Shown: positions 8,830 to 18,205 of the stretch, piece by piece
How the letters are laid out: every line of letters begins with the position of its first letter
Position numbering within the stretch: the stretch's first letter is position 1
Assembly: GCA_050694055.1 (NCBI GenBank)
Contig: JBOGWX010000066.1
Location: 4,668-68,667 of the forward strand
Direction: 5' to 3'
DNA: 64,000 nucleotides
From: WHSV01 sp050694055
GTDB lineage: Bacteria > Actinomycetota > CADDZG01 > WHSQ01
The notes under the pieces: generated by a model
Database searches by the model: none
Told to the model about the DNA's origin: nothing
What the model saw: the letters and a program-made list of their open reading frames with translations, nothing else
Translations under genes and position numbers: made by a program

Positions 8830-9843
8830 TTGAGCGACATGATCCGCGCCAGGGATCTGGTCAAGAGGTACGGAGACGTGACGGCGCTCGACGGCATCGA
8901 TCTCTCCGTTCCACAGGGGACTGTGCTGGGGCTGCTGGGGCCCAACGGCGCCGGCAAGACCACCGCGGTCCGTATCTTCACCACGCTCCTCGAGCCGGAT
9001 GCCGGTACGGTCGAGGTGGCCGGTTTGGACGTCCACCGCGAACCCGACAAGGTGCGTGAGTGCATCGGGTTGTCAGGTCAAAACGCGGCGGTCGACGAGC
9101 ATTTGACCGGATTTGAGAACCTCGAGATGGTCGGACGCCTCTATCACCTTGGTCGACAGAGATCGCGAGATCGATCCCGTGAGCTACTGGATCAATTCGA
9201 TCTCGCCGACGCGGATGATCGACCTGCGAAGACCTACTCCGGTGGGATGCGGCGGCGCCTCGACCTGGCGGCCGCTCTCGTGGCGGCGCCGCAGGTCTTG
9301 TTCCTGGACGAGCCGACGACGGGGCTCGATCCACGCAGCCGAGTCGACATGTGGGTCACCATCCGCAAGCTCGTCGAGCTCGGATCGACGGTGCTGCTAA
9401 CGACGCAATACATGGAAGAGGCGGATCGTCTGGCGGACAACATCGTCGTGATCGATCGGGGCCGAGTCATCGCCCGCGGCACCTCCGACGAGCTGAAGAC
9501 CCAGCTCGGAGGCGAGCGCATCGAGATCGTCCTGGTGAGCAAAGGAGACCTCGAGACCGCGGAGTCCGTACTCGCCGAGCTCTCCATGGGTGAGGTCCAA
9601 GTCGATACCCAGACCCGCAGACTGACCGCGGCCGTCACGGGCGGAGCGGACGTCCTCAGGGACGTGCTCGATCACCTCTCGCAAGCCAGCATCGCAGTGG
9701 TGGACGTCGGTCTCCGGCGTCCGACCCTGGACGACGTGTTCCTGACGCTGACGGGTCACGTGGCCGAAGAGGTGCCTGAAGACGGTGAGGACCTGGACGG
9801 ATCGGAGCGGGACGAGGTTCGAGAGAAGGAGGCCGTCCGATGA
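8830..9843 (+). CDS. Daunorubicin-resistance-type ABC transporter, ATP-binding protein
   Basis: 337 residues. The TTG at 8830 follows GAGAAAGG by 7 bases; ATG 8839 is possible. Walker A GPNGAGKTT (about residues 38-46), Q-loop GLSGQNAAVDEHLTG, signature YSGGMRRRLDLA, Walker B VLFLDEPTTGLDPRSR and the switch His replaced by Gln in LLTTQYMEEAD, as usual in the DrrA family. The C-terminal 100 residues form the DrrA-specific extension (RIEIVLVSKGDLE..., RRPTLDDVFLTLTGH). It pairs with the permease that starts inside its last codon (ATGA). Likely exports a hydrophobic compound or lipid. Confidence 0.92.
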   Translation: MSDMIRARDLVKRYGDVTALDGIDLSVPQGTVLGLLGPNGAGKTTAVRIFTTLLEPDAGTVEVAGLDVHREPDKVRECIGLSGQNAAVDEHLTGFENLEMVGRLYHLGRQRSRDRSRELLDQFDLADADDRPAKTYSGGMRRRLDLAAALVAAPQVLFLDEPTTGLDPRSRVDMWVTIRKLVELGSTVLLTTQYMEEADRLADNIVVIDRGRVIARGTSDELKTQLGGERIEIVLVSKGDLETAESVLAELSMGEVQVDTQTRRLTAAVTGGADVLRDVLDHLSQASIAVVDVGLRRPTLDDVFLTLTGHVAEEVPEDGEDLDGSERDEVREKEAVR

Positions 9844-10643
9844 GACGAGTGGCACTGGCTTTTGCAGACGGGACGGTTGTCGCCAAGCGCAACCTCATCA
9901 AGATCAAGCGCGTCCCAGAGATCCTGCTGTGGACCATCATGTCGCCGATCATGTTCGTGGTGTTGTTCGCCTACGTGTTCGGGGGCTCGATCGCACCTGA
10001 AGGAGTGAGCTACCGTGAGTTCCTCATGGCGGGGATCTTCGCTCAGACCGTCATCTTCGGCGCTACCTTCACGGGCGCGGGACTGGCCGAGGACATGACG
10101 AAGGGGATCATCGATCGCTTCCGATCGCTTCCGATGGCACGATCCGCGGTCCTCATCGGCCGTACGTCCAGCGACATTGCGTACAACTCGATCTCGATCC
10201 TGGTGATGTCGATCACCGGGCTGATCGTGGGCTGGCGGATCAGAACGGATGCCCTCGACGCCATACGCGGCTTCTTGCTGCTGCTGCTGTTCGCGTACGC
10301 CGTCTCGTGGATCATGGCCTATGTCGGCTTGAGGGTGTCGAGCGTCGAGGTCATCAACAACGCCTCGTTCATGTTCATTTTCCCGATGACCTTCATCGCG
10401 AACACGTTCGTGCCCAGCGAGAACCTCCCGACGTTCCTTCGAACTTTGGCCGAGTGGAACCCCGTCTCTTCGCTGGTACAAGCCGTGCGCGAGGCGTTCG
10501 GGAACCTCGATCCGTCGCTACCGTCGCCTGAAGCCTGGTCGCTGGCCAATCCCATCACCTACACGCTCATCTGGGTGGTCATCATCCTGGCGGTCTTCGT
10601 CCCCCTGTCGGTGCGCCGTTACGAGAAAGCAGCGAGCCGCTAG
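9840..10643 (+). CDS. ABC-2 type transporter permease (DrrB-like)
   Basis: 267 residues, start ATG 9840 overlapping the ATPase stop by four bases. It has six predicted membrane segments and the ABC-2 features: KRNLIKIKRVPEILLWTIMSPIMF at the N-terminus, EDMTKGIIDRFRSLPMARSAVL in the middle coupling region, and FVPSENLPTFLRTLAEWNPVS before the last helices. It forms the membrane pore with the preceding ATPase. The operon appears to end here, 47 bases before the aconitase gene. Confidence 0.9.
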   Translation: MRRVALAFADGTVVAKRNLIKIKRVPEILLWTIMSPIMFVVLFAYVFGGSIAPEGVSYREFLMAGIFAQTVIFGATFTGAGLAEDMTKGIIDRFRSLPMARSAVLIGRTSSDIAYNSISILVMSITGLIVGWRIRTDALDAIRGFLLLLLFAYAVSWIMAYVGLRVSSVEVINNASFMFIFPMTFIANTFVPSENLPTFLRTLAEWNPVSSLVQAVREAFGNLDPSLPSPEAWSLANPITYTLIWVVIILAVFVPLSVRRYEKAASR

Positions 10644-10690
10644 AAGTCGTCGTACGCGCGCATTCGGATCACCAAAGATAATGGTCGGTT

Positions 10691-12658
10691 ATGGCCCTCA
10701 ACGTTGCTCAGAAGCTGATCGAATCGCACCTCGAGAGCGGGGACATGGCCCCTGGGGAGGAGATCGGGCTCAGGATCGACCAGACGCTCACTCAGGACGC
10801 GACCGGAACCACCGTCATGCTCGAGCTGGAAGCGATGAATCTCGATCGGGTCAGAACAGAGCTCTCTGCGCAGTACGTCGATCACAACCTGCTGCAGACC
10901 GACGAGCGCAACGCCGACGATCACCTCTTCCTCTTGAGCGCCTGTCAACGCTTTGGAATCTGGTACTCGAAGCCAGGTAACGGGGTCAGCCACCCCGTGC
11001 ACATGCAGCGCTTCGGCATTCCCGGCAAGACGCTCGCCGGCTCCGACAGCCATACCCCCGCAGCAGGATCGTTGGGGATGCTTGCCATCGGAGTGGGTGG
11101 GCTCGAGGTGGCGATGGCCATGGCAGGGGAGCCGCTCTACCTTTCGATGCCGGAGATCTGGGGCGTGAAGCTCGTCGGTGAGCTGCCACCTTGGGTCAGC
11201 GCCAAGGACGTAGTTCTCGAGATGCTGCGCCGCCACGATGTCAAGGGCGGACGCGGCCGCATCATCGAGTACTACGGTCCGGGACTCGACGGCCTCAGCG
11301 CAATGGATCGTCACGTCATCGCCAACATGGGGGCGGAACTCGGAGCGACCACCACGGTTTTCCCCGCCGACGACGAGGTCGAGCGTTTTCTCGAGTCCGA
11401 GGGCAGGGGCTCCGATTTCACCGAGCTGAGCGCAGATGATGGCGCGACCTACGACCTCGACGAAGAGATGGATCTGTCGGCCCTGCAGCCCCTCATCGCC
11501 AAGCCGTCGAGTCCAGGCAACGTCGTGCCGGTGTCCGAGGTAGCGGGGGAGGAGATCTATCAGGTCGTGATCGGCTCTTCCGCGAATCCGGGGCTGCGCG
11601 ACTTCGGTATTGCGGCTGAGATCGTCGCCGGACGTCAGACACACCCACGCGTCTCATGCGACGTCAACCCGACGTCGCGTCAGACGCTCACCAACATGGT
11701 CAACCTGGGCTTCCTCGCCAAGCTGGTACGGGCCGGCGCACGCATCCACCAAAGCGGTTGCATGGGTTGCATCGGCATGGGCCAGGCCCCCGCGTCGGGA
11801 CAGAACAGTCTGCGCACCGTGCCGCGTAATTTCCCCGGTCGTTCGGGCACGAACGAGGACTCTGTCTTTCTCTGTTCTCCCGAAACGGCGGCCGCGAGCG
11901 CGCTCACGGGACGGATCACCGATCCCCGCGAGCTCGAGCAGCTCTACGACATGCGGTTCCCATCGCTGGATCTCTCCGACGAGGGGCAGGCGGTCAACAC
12001 CGATATGCTGGTAGCGCCTCCCGAAGAGGGTCGCGGGGTCGAGCTGGTCAAGGGCCCCAATATCTTGAGCTTGCCCGACTTCGAAGAGCTCCCCGATGAG
12101 CTCGAGCTCGAGGTGCTCCTGAAGGTCGGCGACAACGTATCGACCGACGAGATCATGCCCGCGGGTGAGCGCGTGTTGCCGTTCAGAAGCAACATTCCGA
12201 AGATCGCAGAGTTCGTCTACTACCAAGTCGACGAGGACTACCCGGCCAAGGCGGCGCAGCTTCGTGACTCGAGTGACGGGCACATGGTCGTCGGAGGAAA
12301 CAACTACGGGCAGGGCTCGAGCCGCGAGCACGCAGCCATCGCGCCGCGCTGGCTCGGCCTGCGAGTGGTTCTCGCCAAGAGTTTTGCGCGCATCCACTGG
12401 CAAAATCTCGCAAACTTCGGGATCATGGCGCTCGAGTTCGTGGACGAGGCCGACTACGACGCCCTCGAGCAGGGAGATGTCATGCGGTTCGCCGAACTGC
12501 GAGACGCGCTCAGGTCCGGAGGGGCCTCGATCGAGGCTCACAACACGACCAAGGATCAGCGCTACGAGCTCAAGCACAGTCTGTCGAAGCGGCAGGCCGA
12601 CATGCTGGTTGCCGGCGGGCTGATCCCCGTGTTCAAGCGCAAGCTGGAAACGACCTAG
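10691..12658 (+). CDS. acn: Aconitate hydratase
   Basis: 655 residues, the shorter bacterial aconitase type. Residues 1-460 hold the [4Fe-4S] domains: SDSHTPAAGSLGMLAIGVGG, the Cys-containing HQSGCMGCIGMGQAPASG and the substrate-binding RNFPGRSGT. The swivel domain at about 475-655 includes GDNVSTDEIMPAG and GGNNYGQGSSREHAA with the catalytic Ser. Interconverts citrate and isocitrate in the TCA cycle. It stands alone, 47 bases after the ABC permease, and has no visible ribosome site of note before ATG 10691. A homoaconitase role cannot be excluded by sequence, but there is no lysine-pathway context. Confidence 0.93.
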   Translation: MALNVAQKLIESHLESGDMAPGEEIGLRIDQTLTQDATGTTVMLELEAMNLDRVRTELSAQYVDHNLLQTDERNADDHLFLLSACQRFGIWYSKPGNGVSHPVHMQRFGIPGKTLAGSDSHTPAAGSLGMLAIGVGGLEVAMAMAGEPLYLSMPEIWGVKLVGELPPWVSAKDVVLEMLRRHDVKGGRGRIIEYYGPGLDGLSAMDRHVIANMGAELGATTTVFPADDEVERFLESEGRGSDFTELSADDGATYDLDEEMDLSALQPLIAKPSSPGNVVPVSEVAGEEIYQVVIGSSANPGLRDFGIAAEIVAGRQTHPRVSCDVNPTSRQTLTNMVNLGFLAKLVRAGARIHQSGCMGCIGMGQAPASGQNSLRTVPRNFPGRSGTNEDSVFLCSPETAAASALTGRITDPRELEQLYDMRFPSLDLSDEGQAVNTDMLVAPPEEGRGVELVKGPNILSLPDFEELPDELELEVLLKVGDNVSTDEIMPAGERVLPFRSNIPKIAEFVYYQVDEDYPAKAAQLRDSSDGHMVVGGNNYGQGSSREHAAIAPRWLGLRVVLAKSFARIHWQNLANFGIMALEFVDEADYDALEQGDVMRFAELRDALRSGGASIEAHNTTKDQRYELKHSLSKRQADMLVAGGLIPVFKRKLETT

Positions 12659-12799
12659 CAGCGCGACGCCGGCGGCTGACGCGCCCGCCGCGTCCTCCCC
12701 CAGGGAACCTCGCCGTTCTTGTGGATAGCGCCGTCTGACCAATGAACCTGGCGGTGAGAGACATTGATCTCAGACCCACGGGCGAACCGATCGCTTAAC

Positions 12800-12832
12800 G
12801 ATGAGTTTTGCTGCGCCCACCCGTCCTAGTGG
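12800..12832 (+). promoter_or_regulatory. Shared motif upstream of MFS exporter (ECF-promoter-like)
   Basis: GATGAGTTTTGCTGCGCC followed by CCGTCCTA. This is the second copy of the motif seen at 8729, with the distance from GATG to CGTC (22 bases) the same in both. It ends about 30 bases before the MFS start codon, suiting a promoter with a short leader. Confidence 0.45.
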
Positions 12833-12860
12833 GAGAACTCGAAGAACGGGAGGATTGGAA

Positions 12861-14486
12861 ATGCTGCCTGAGAACGACAACGCCGCCCAACCCAGGGCGG
12901 GACGCCGCGAATGGATCGGGCTCGCCGTGCTCGCCCTCGCTTGCGTGCTCTATGCCATGGACCTGACCGTGCTGCACCTCGCGGTGCCGTCTCTCACCCG
13001 GGACCTCGAGCCCAGCAGCGCCCAACTGCTGTGGATCATCGACATCTACGGGTTCCTGGTCGCGGGGTCGCTCATCACGATGGGCACGCTCGGCGACCGG
13101 ATCGGTCGCCGCCGGTTGCTGCTGATCGGCGCAGGCGCGTTCGGCGTCGCCTCGGTGCTTGCCGCGTTCTCGACCAGCGCCGGGATGCTCATCGTGGCCC
13201 GCGCGCTGCTCGGTCTCGCAGGGGCGACCCTGGCGCCATCCACACTGTCCTTGATTCGCAATATGTTCCTCGACTCGCGTCAGCGCACGGTCGCCATCGG
13301 GGTGTGGATCACCAGCTTCTCGGTCGGCGGCGCGATCGGGCCGCTGCTGGGTGGGGTAATGCTGGAGTTCTTCTGGTGGGGCTCGGTGTTCCTGCTGGCC
13401 GTGCCGGTAATGGTGCTGCTGCTGGTGCTGGGGCCGGCGCTGCTACCCGAGTTCCGTGACCCCGAGGCCGGCCGATTGGACCTGGTCAGCGCGGCCCTAT
13501 CGCTCGCCGCGGTGCTGGCCGTGATCTACGGTCTCAAGCAGATCGCGCAGGATGGTTTCAGCTGGCTGCCGGCGATATCCGTCTTGGCGGGGCTGGGCGT
13601 CGGCGTCGTGTTCGTGCGCCGGCAGCGGGCGCTGACCGATCCGCTGATCGACCTGCGGCTGTTCCGGGTGCCCGCCTTCAGCGGATCACTGGCCACGTTC
13701 ACGCTCGCCATTTTCGCCATGTTCGGCTCCTTTCTCTTCATCGCGCAGTACCTGCAGTTGGTATTGGGGCTATCGCCGTTGCAGGCGGGCCTGTGGACGC
13801 TGCCGCAGTCCGGTGGCTTCATCGTCGGTTCCATGCTGGCTCCGGTGATCGTGCGCCGGGTTCGTCCCGCCTTCGTGATGGGTGCGGGGCTCACCTTCTT
13901 GGCGGTCGGATTGGGGATCCTCACCCAGGTCGACGGTGCCGACGGACTCGCGCTCCTGGTGAGCTCGTCCGTCGTGATGTCCCTCGGTCTCGGTCCGGTG
14001 TTTACCTTGGGCACCGACCTGATCATCGGTAGCGCTCCACCCGAGCGGGCGGGGGCCGCGTCGGGGATCTCGGAGACCAGCGCCGAGTTCGGCGGGGCGC
14101 TCGGGATCGCGGTCCTCGGCAGCATCGGTACGGCCGTCTACCGCAGTGAAGTGATCGATTCCGTCCCGGCCGGGATTCCACCTGCGGCGGAGGAAGCCGC
14201 ACGCGACACCCTCGGCGGCGCGCTGGCGGTGGCCCGGAACCTCCCAGGAGAGCTCGGCGAGGGCCTCGTCGATGCGGCCCACATCGCGTTCACGCAAGGA
14301 CTGCAGCTGACCGCCGCGATCGGTGCGGTCGTCGCGCTCGGCATCGCCATGCTCGCGGCGACGCTGCTCCGGGAGGTGCCTTCCGGCTCCGAGCCCCAGG
14401 GGCAAGGGGACCTCGCGGCGGACAGCGCAGTCGCACCCGAGCCAGTTGTGGACCACGTCCTTGATGTCGCCGCCGCAGAATGTTGA
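12861..14486 (+). CDS. MFS drug exporter, DHA2 family (EmrB/SmvA-like)
   Basis: 541 residues with 14 predicted membrane helices. Typical marks: LYAMDLTVLHLAVPSLTRDL (helix 1, motif D1), GTLGDRIGRRRLLLIGA (motif A), ARALLGLAGATLAPSTLSL, WITSFSVGGAIGPLLGGVML (motif C) and EFGGALGIAVLGSIGTAVYR. Chosen start is ATG 12861 with GGGAGGA 6-8 bases before it; an in-frame ATG at 12801 falls inside the putative promoter. A proton-driven multidrug or antiseptic exporter. The neighbour downstream is a dehalogenase-like gene on the same strand. Confidence 0.92.
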   Translation: MLPENDNAAQPRAGRREWIGLAVLALACVLYAMDLTVLHLAVPSLTRDLEPSSAQLLWIIDIYGFLVAGSLITMGTLGDRIGRRRLLLIGAGAFGVASVLAAFSTSAGMLIVARALLGLAGATLAPSTLSLIRNMFLDSRQRTVAIGVWITSFSVGGAIGPLLGGVMLEFFWWGSVFLLAVPVMVLLLVLGPALLPEFRDPEAGRLDLVSAALSLAAVLAVIYGLKQIAQDGFSWLPAISVLAGLGVGVVFVRRQRALTDPLIDLRLFRVPAFSGSLATFTLAIFAMFGSFLFIAQYLQLVLGLSPLQAGLWTLPQSGGFIVGSMLAPVIVRRVRPAFVMGAGLTFLAVGLGILTQVDGADGLALLVSSSVVMSLGLGPVFTLGTDLIIGSAPPERAGAASGISETSAEFGGALGIAVLGSIGTAVYRSEVIDSVPAGIPPAAEEAARDTLGGALAVARNLPGELGEGLVDAAHIAFTQGLQLTAAIGAVVALGIAMLAATLLREVPSGSEPQGQGDLAADSAVAPEPVVDHVLDVAAAEC

Positions 14487-14567
14487 GAGACGCCCAAGCG
14501 ACCGCCAGGATCCTCGCACTGCGGCCCGGCCTTCATGCCGAAAGGGGCTGCGGGTGCGGGCCATGCG

Positions 14568-14577
14568 TGACGTCACC
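14568..14577. promoter_or_regulatory. 10-bp palindrome GTGACGTCAC before dehalogenase gene
   Basis: A perfect 10-bp palindrome 33 bases upstream of the HAD start. It has the size of a dimeric regulator half-site pair. Nothing else links it to a known regulator. Confidence 0.3.
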
Positions 14578-14609
14578 GGCTTCGGTAACGCCGGGTTCTA
14601 ATACTAGGA

Positions 14610-15296
14610 ATGGCTGCGCGACCCACCGTTGTCGTCTTCGACGTCAACGAGACGCTGTCCGACATGGAGCCGCTACGGCGGCGGTTCCTCGATATCGGCG
14701 CGCCGGGGCATCTCCTGGAGACCTGGTTTGCCGCCACCTTGCGAGACGGGTTCGCACTGACTGCCGCCGGCGCCTATGCCGAGTTCTCCGAGGTGGCTGC
14801 GGCCTCCCTGCGCGCGTCGCTGGCCGGTATCGACGATCTGCAGCGTGACACCGACGATGCAATCGCCTTCGTACTCGCGGGCTTCCCTGAACTCGAGGTG
14901 CACTCGGACGTGCCGGATGGCATGCGCAGGCTTCACGAGGCCGGCCTTCGACTGGTGACGCTGACCAACGGCTCCGTACCGCTGTCCGAGGCCATGCTGG
15001 CGCGCGCCGGGGTGCTCGATCTCTTGGAGCGCCGGATGTCGGTCGGTGAGGCACAACGGTGGAAGCCGGCCGCGGAGGCCTACCGTTACGCCACCTCTCA
15101 ATGCGGCGTCCCGGTTGAGCAAATGGCTCTGGTTGCAGTGCACCCCTGGGACACCGATGGGGCGAAGCGGGCGGATCTGACCAGCGGCTGGATCAACCGC
15201 AAAGGTGGGCCCTACCCGGAGTTCTTCCTCCCGCCGGACGTGACGGGTCCCGACCTACCGGCGGTCGCCGACGCCCTGCTCGCGCTCGACGACTGA
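14610..15296 (+). CDS. Haloacid dehalogenase type II (HAD superfamily)
   Basis: 228 residues. Motif I is VVVFDVNETLSD, with the nucleophile Asp about residue 11; motif II is VTLTNGS; motif III is the Lys in RWKPAAEAYRYA; motif IV is VHPWDTDGAKRADL. This pattern and length fit L-2-haloacid dehalogenases, which hydrolyse 2-haloacids, although many such proteins have other phosphatase-like substrates. It lies 123 bases after the MFS exporter. Confidence 0.87.
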   Translation: MAARPTVVVFDVNETLSDMEPLRRRFLDIGAPGHLLETWFAATLRDGFALTAAGAYAEFSEVAAASLRASLAGIDDLQRDTDDAIAFVLAGFPELEVHSDVPDGMRRLHEAGLRLVTLTNGSVPLSEAMLARAGVLDLLERRMSVGEAQRWKPAAEAYRYATSQCGVPVEQMALVAVHPWDTDGAKRADLTSGWINRKGGPYPEFFLPPDVTGPDLPAVADALLALDD

Positions 15297-15474
15297 CCGG
15301 CACGGCGAGCTCTCCTACCCTGGTCTGAGCCGCCTGGAGCCGCTCGGACATAAGGCCCAAAGTCCACGCTCGGCGAAGCAAGTCCTGGATGCCCCTGCCA
15401 TGTCGTGCCTCTTCTCTGTAAGGTCTGTGAATCACGCGGGGGAGTGCTCAGACAACCAGGGAGGGTTTGCAGAT

Positions 15475-18156
15475 ATGCGCCGCACGATCGTTGCGCTGTT
15501 GGCCGTTGGGTTGTTGGTTCCTGTGATGGGCTCGGTCCAGGCTCGGGCGGTCTCGACGACACTGGTCGTGAACGAGATCGATTACGACCAGCCGAGTACC
15601 GACACCGCCGAGTTTCTCGAGATCAAGAACGTGAGCGGTGCGCCGGTCGGCCTCGATTCGTACGCGCTCCAGTTGGTCAACGGAACCGGCGGAGGCGCCG
15701 CGCTCTATCAAACGATCGACCTCCCGGACGTTGCTCTCGCCTCGGGGGACTACTTCGTCATATGCGGTGACGCCGCAACGGTCCCCAATTGCGACCTCGA
15801 CGTCGCCCCCGACAGCAACCTCATCCAGAACGGCGCTCCCGACGCGGTTGCGATCGTTGATGGAAGCACGATCGTCGATGCGGTCAGCTACGAGGGTGAC
15901 ACGGGGCCACCCTACGTCGAGGGCTCCGGCACCGGCCTCGAGGACGACCCGGACATCGTCGATCTCGGCATCTCCCGGCTGCCGGACGGCACCGACACCG
16001 ATCAGAACAACGTCGATCTCAGCGCGCGCTGCGTAACTCCCGGCGAGACGAACTCCTCTGCGACGACCAATTGCGTGCCGCCCGAGCCGGGCGTCCCGGC
16101 TCGCATCCACGAGATACAGGCGGCGACCCATTTCTCGCCGCTGGAGGGCGATGCCGTGCGCGACGTCCCCGGCATCGTGAGCGTGGTCGCGCGCAATGGT
16201 TTCTACTTCCAGGATCCGGATCCGGATGCCGACGACGCGACCTCGGAGGGCATGTTCGTTTTCACCGGATCGACTCCGGCGGTGGCGGTTGGCGACTCCG
16301 TGCTCGTAGACGGCACGGCCACCGAGTTCTTCCCCGGTGGCTTCGGCAGTGGAAACCTCTCGACCACCGAGATCACGGGCCCGAGTATCGACATCGTCTC
16401 GAGCGGGAACTCCCTGCCGGCACCTACCGTGATCGGAAACGGGGGTCGGGTTCCGCCGTCGGAGGTGATCGACGACGACGCCACCGGTGACGTCAACACC
16501 ACGGGTTCGTTCGACGCGGCCACCGACGGGATCGACTTCTACGAGAGCCTCGAGGGCATGCGGGTCCGGGTCAACGACGCCGTCGCGGTGTCCCCGACCA
16601 ATCCCTTCGGAGAGATCGCAGTCGTCGGCGACAACGGGGCGAACGCGACCCAACGTTCGGCGCGCGGTGGGCTCTTCATCAGTCCGACGGACTTCAATCC
16701 GGAGCGCGTGATCCTCGACGACGTGCTCGCGAGCATGCCCGTGGTCAACGTCGGCGATACTTTCACGGACCCCATCGTCGGCGTGCTCGACTACAGCTTC
16801 GGCAACTTCAAGCTCCTCGCAACAGCAACCCCGTCGACGTCGAGCAGTGGGTTGGGGAGGGAGCATACGGACGCGGCGGTGGCCGGCGAGCTGAATGCAG
16901 CCTCGTTCAACGTCGAGAATCTCGATCCGGGCGATGGTCCTGCAAAGTTTGACGGCTTGGCGCAGCAGATCGTCGACAACCTCGCGGCGCCCGACATCAT
17001 CGGACTCCAGGAGGTCCAGGACGGCAACGGACCGACCAACGACGGGACGGTGGATGCGAGCGCGACGTATCAGGCTCTGATCGACGCAATCTCAGCCGCG
17101 GGCGGGCCCCACTACGAGTTCCGCGACATCGCGCCGCTGAACAATCAGGATGGCGGCGAGCCGGGTGGCAACATCCGCGTTGGCTTCCTGTTCCGGCCCG
17201 ACAGGGTCGAGTTCGTAGACCGGCCGGGAGGTGACGCGACGACCTCCACGACGGTCACATCGGGGGCCTCCGGTGCCGAGCTGTCGCATAGCCCCGGGCG
17301 GGTCGATCCTACGAACCCGGCGTTTGACGACAGCCGGAAGTCACTTGCCGCAGAGTTCGAGTTCGACGGGCACAAAGTGATCGTCGTCAACAACCACTTC
17401 AACTCGAAGGGCGGCGACAATCCTCTGTTCGGTCGTATCCAACCTCCGGTCCTGTCGTCCGAGGTGCAGAGATTGCAGCAGGCGCAGGTTCTGAACGACT
17501 TCGTCGACAGCATCCTCGCGGTAGAGGAGGAGGCAAGCGTGGTAGTGCTCGGTGACATGAACGACTTCGAGTTCTCGCCGCCGCTTCAAACGCTCGCAGG
17601 CGAGGTGCTGACGAACCTCGTCAACGGGGTTCCGGCCGACGAGCGCTACTCGTTCATCTTCGACGGTAACTCTCAGGTACTCGACAACTACCTCGTGACC
17701 GAAGCCCTTCTCGGGGTGCCGCACGAGCTCGACATGGTCCACACGAACTCCGAGTTCGCTCGGGCTAACCGCCCGGCAGACCACGATCCGCTGGTCGGGC
17801 TGTTCTGTATCGACCAGACTGCGCCCGAGGTCGAGGTGAGCGCGACCCCGGACGTGCTGTGGCCTCCCAACCACAGGTACCGGAAGGTGACCACGTCGGT
17901 AGAGGTGTCGGACGATGCCGACCCAGACCCGGTCGTGGAACTGATGTCGGTCACCTCCAACGAGCCCGACGACGGCGAGGATGATGGGAACACGGTCAAC
18001 GATATCGTGGTCGAGAACGACTTCTCCTTCAGGCTGAGGGCGGAGCGTTCGGGAAGCGGGGACGGCCGCGTCTACACCATCACGTATGCGGTCACGGATG
18101 CGTGCGGAAACACCACGCTCGCGTCGGCGACGGTGACCGTGCCGCTTAGCCTCTGA
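15475..18156 (+). CDS. Secreted multidomain endonuclease/exonuclease/phosphatase with lamin-tail domain
   Basis: 893 residues from ATG 15475, preceded by GGAGGG. A signal peptide (MRRTIVALLAVGLLVPVMG) precedes a lamin-tail domain (about 25-150: LVVNEIDYDQPSTDTAEFLEIKN). A beta-rich middle region (200-470) resembles the OB-like linker of ExeM-type nucleases. The EEP nuclease domain (about 475-790) has FNVENLDP, IIGLQEVQDG, VNNHFNSKGG, LGDMNDFEFSPP and RPADHDPLVG. A PKD/Ig-like tail follows. Probably a secreted or surface DNase that releases nucleosides and phosphate, which would suit the purine genes downstream; that link is inference. Confidence 0.88.
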   Translation: MRRTIVALLAVGLLVPVMGSVQARAVSTTLVVNEIDYDQPSTDTAEFLEIKNVSGAPVGLDSYALQLVNGTGGGAALYQTIDLPDVALASGDYFVICGDAATVPNCDLDVAPDSNLIQNGAPDAVAIVDGSTIVDAVSYEGDTGPPYVEGSGTGLEDDPDIVDLGISRLPDGTDTDQNNVDLSARCVTPGETNSSATTNCVPPEPGVPARIHEIQAATHFSPLEGDAVRDVPGIVSVVARNGFYFQDPDPDADDATSEGMFVFTGSTPAVAVGDSVLVDGTATEFFPGGFGSGNLSTTEITGPSIDIVSSGNSLPAPTVIGNGGRVPPSEVIDDDATGDVNTTGSFDAATDGIDFYESLEGMRVRVNDAVAVSPTNPFGEIAVVGDNGANATQRSARGGLFISPTDFNPERVILDDVLASMPVVNVGDTFTDPIVGVLDYSFGNFKLLATATPSTSSSGLGREHTDAAVAGELNAASFNVENLDPGDGPAKFDGLAQQIVDNLAAPDIIGLQEVQDGNGPTNDGTVDASATYQALIDAISAAGGPHYEFRDIAPLNNQDGGEPGGNIRVGFLFRPDRVEFVDRPGGDATTSTTVTSGASGAELSHSPGRVDPTNPAFDDSRKSLAAEFEFDGHKVIVVNNHFNSKGGDNPLFGRIQPPVLSSEVQRLQQAQVLNDFVDSILAVEEEASVVVLGDMNDFEFSPPLQTLAGEVLTNLVNGVPADERYSFIFDGNSQVLDNYLVTEALLGVPHELDMVHTNSEFARANRPADHDPLVGLFCIDQTAPEVEVSATPDVLWPPNHRYRKVTTSVEVSDDADPDPVVELMSVTSNEPDDGEDDGNTVNDIVVENDFSFRLRAERSGSGDGRVYTITYAVTDACGNTTLASATVTVPLSL

Positions 18157-18205
18157 GTGTGATCGAGTCGATCGCTAAGGCCACGACCGACATCGAGAAA
18201 GGAGC

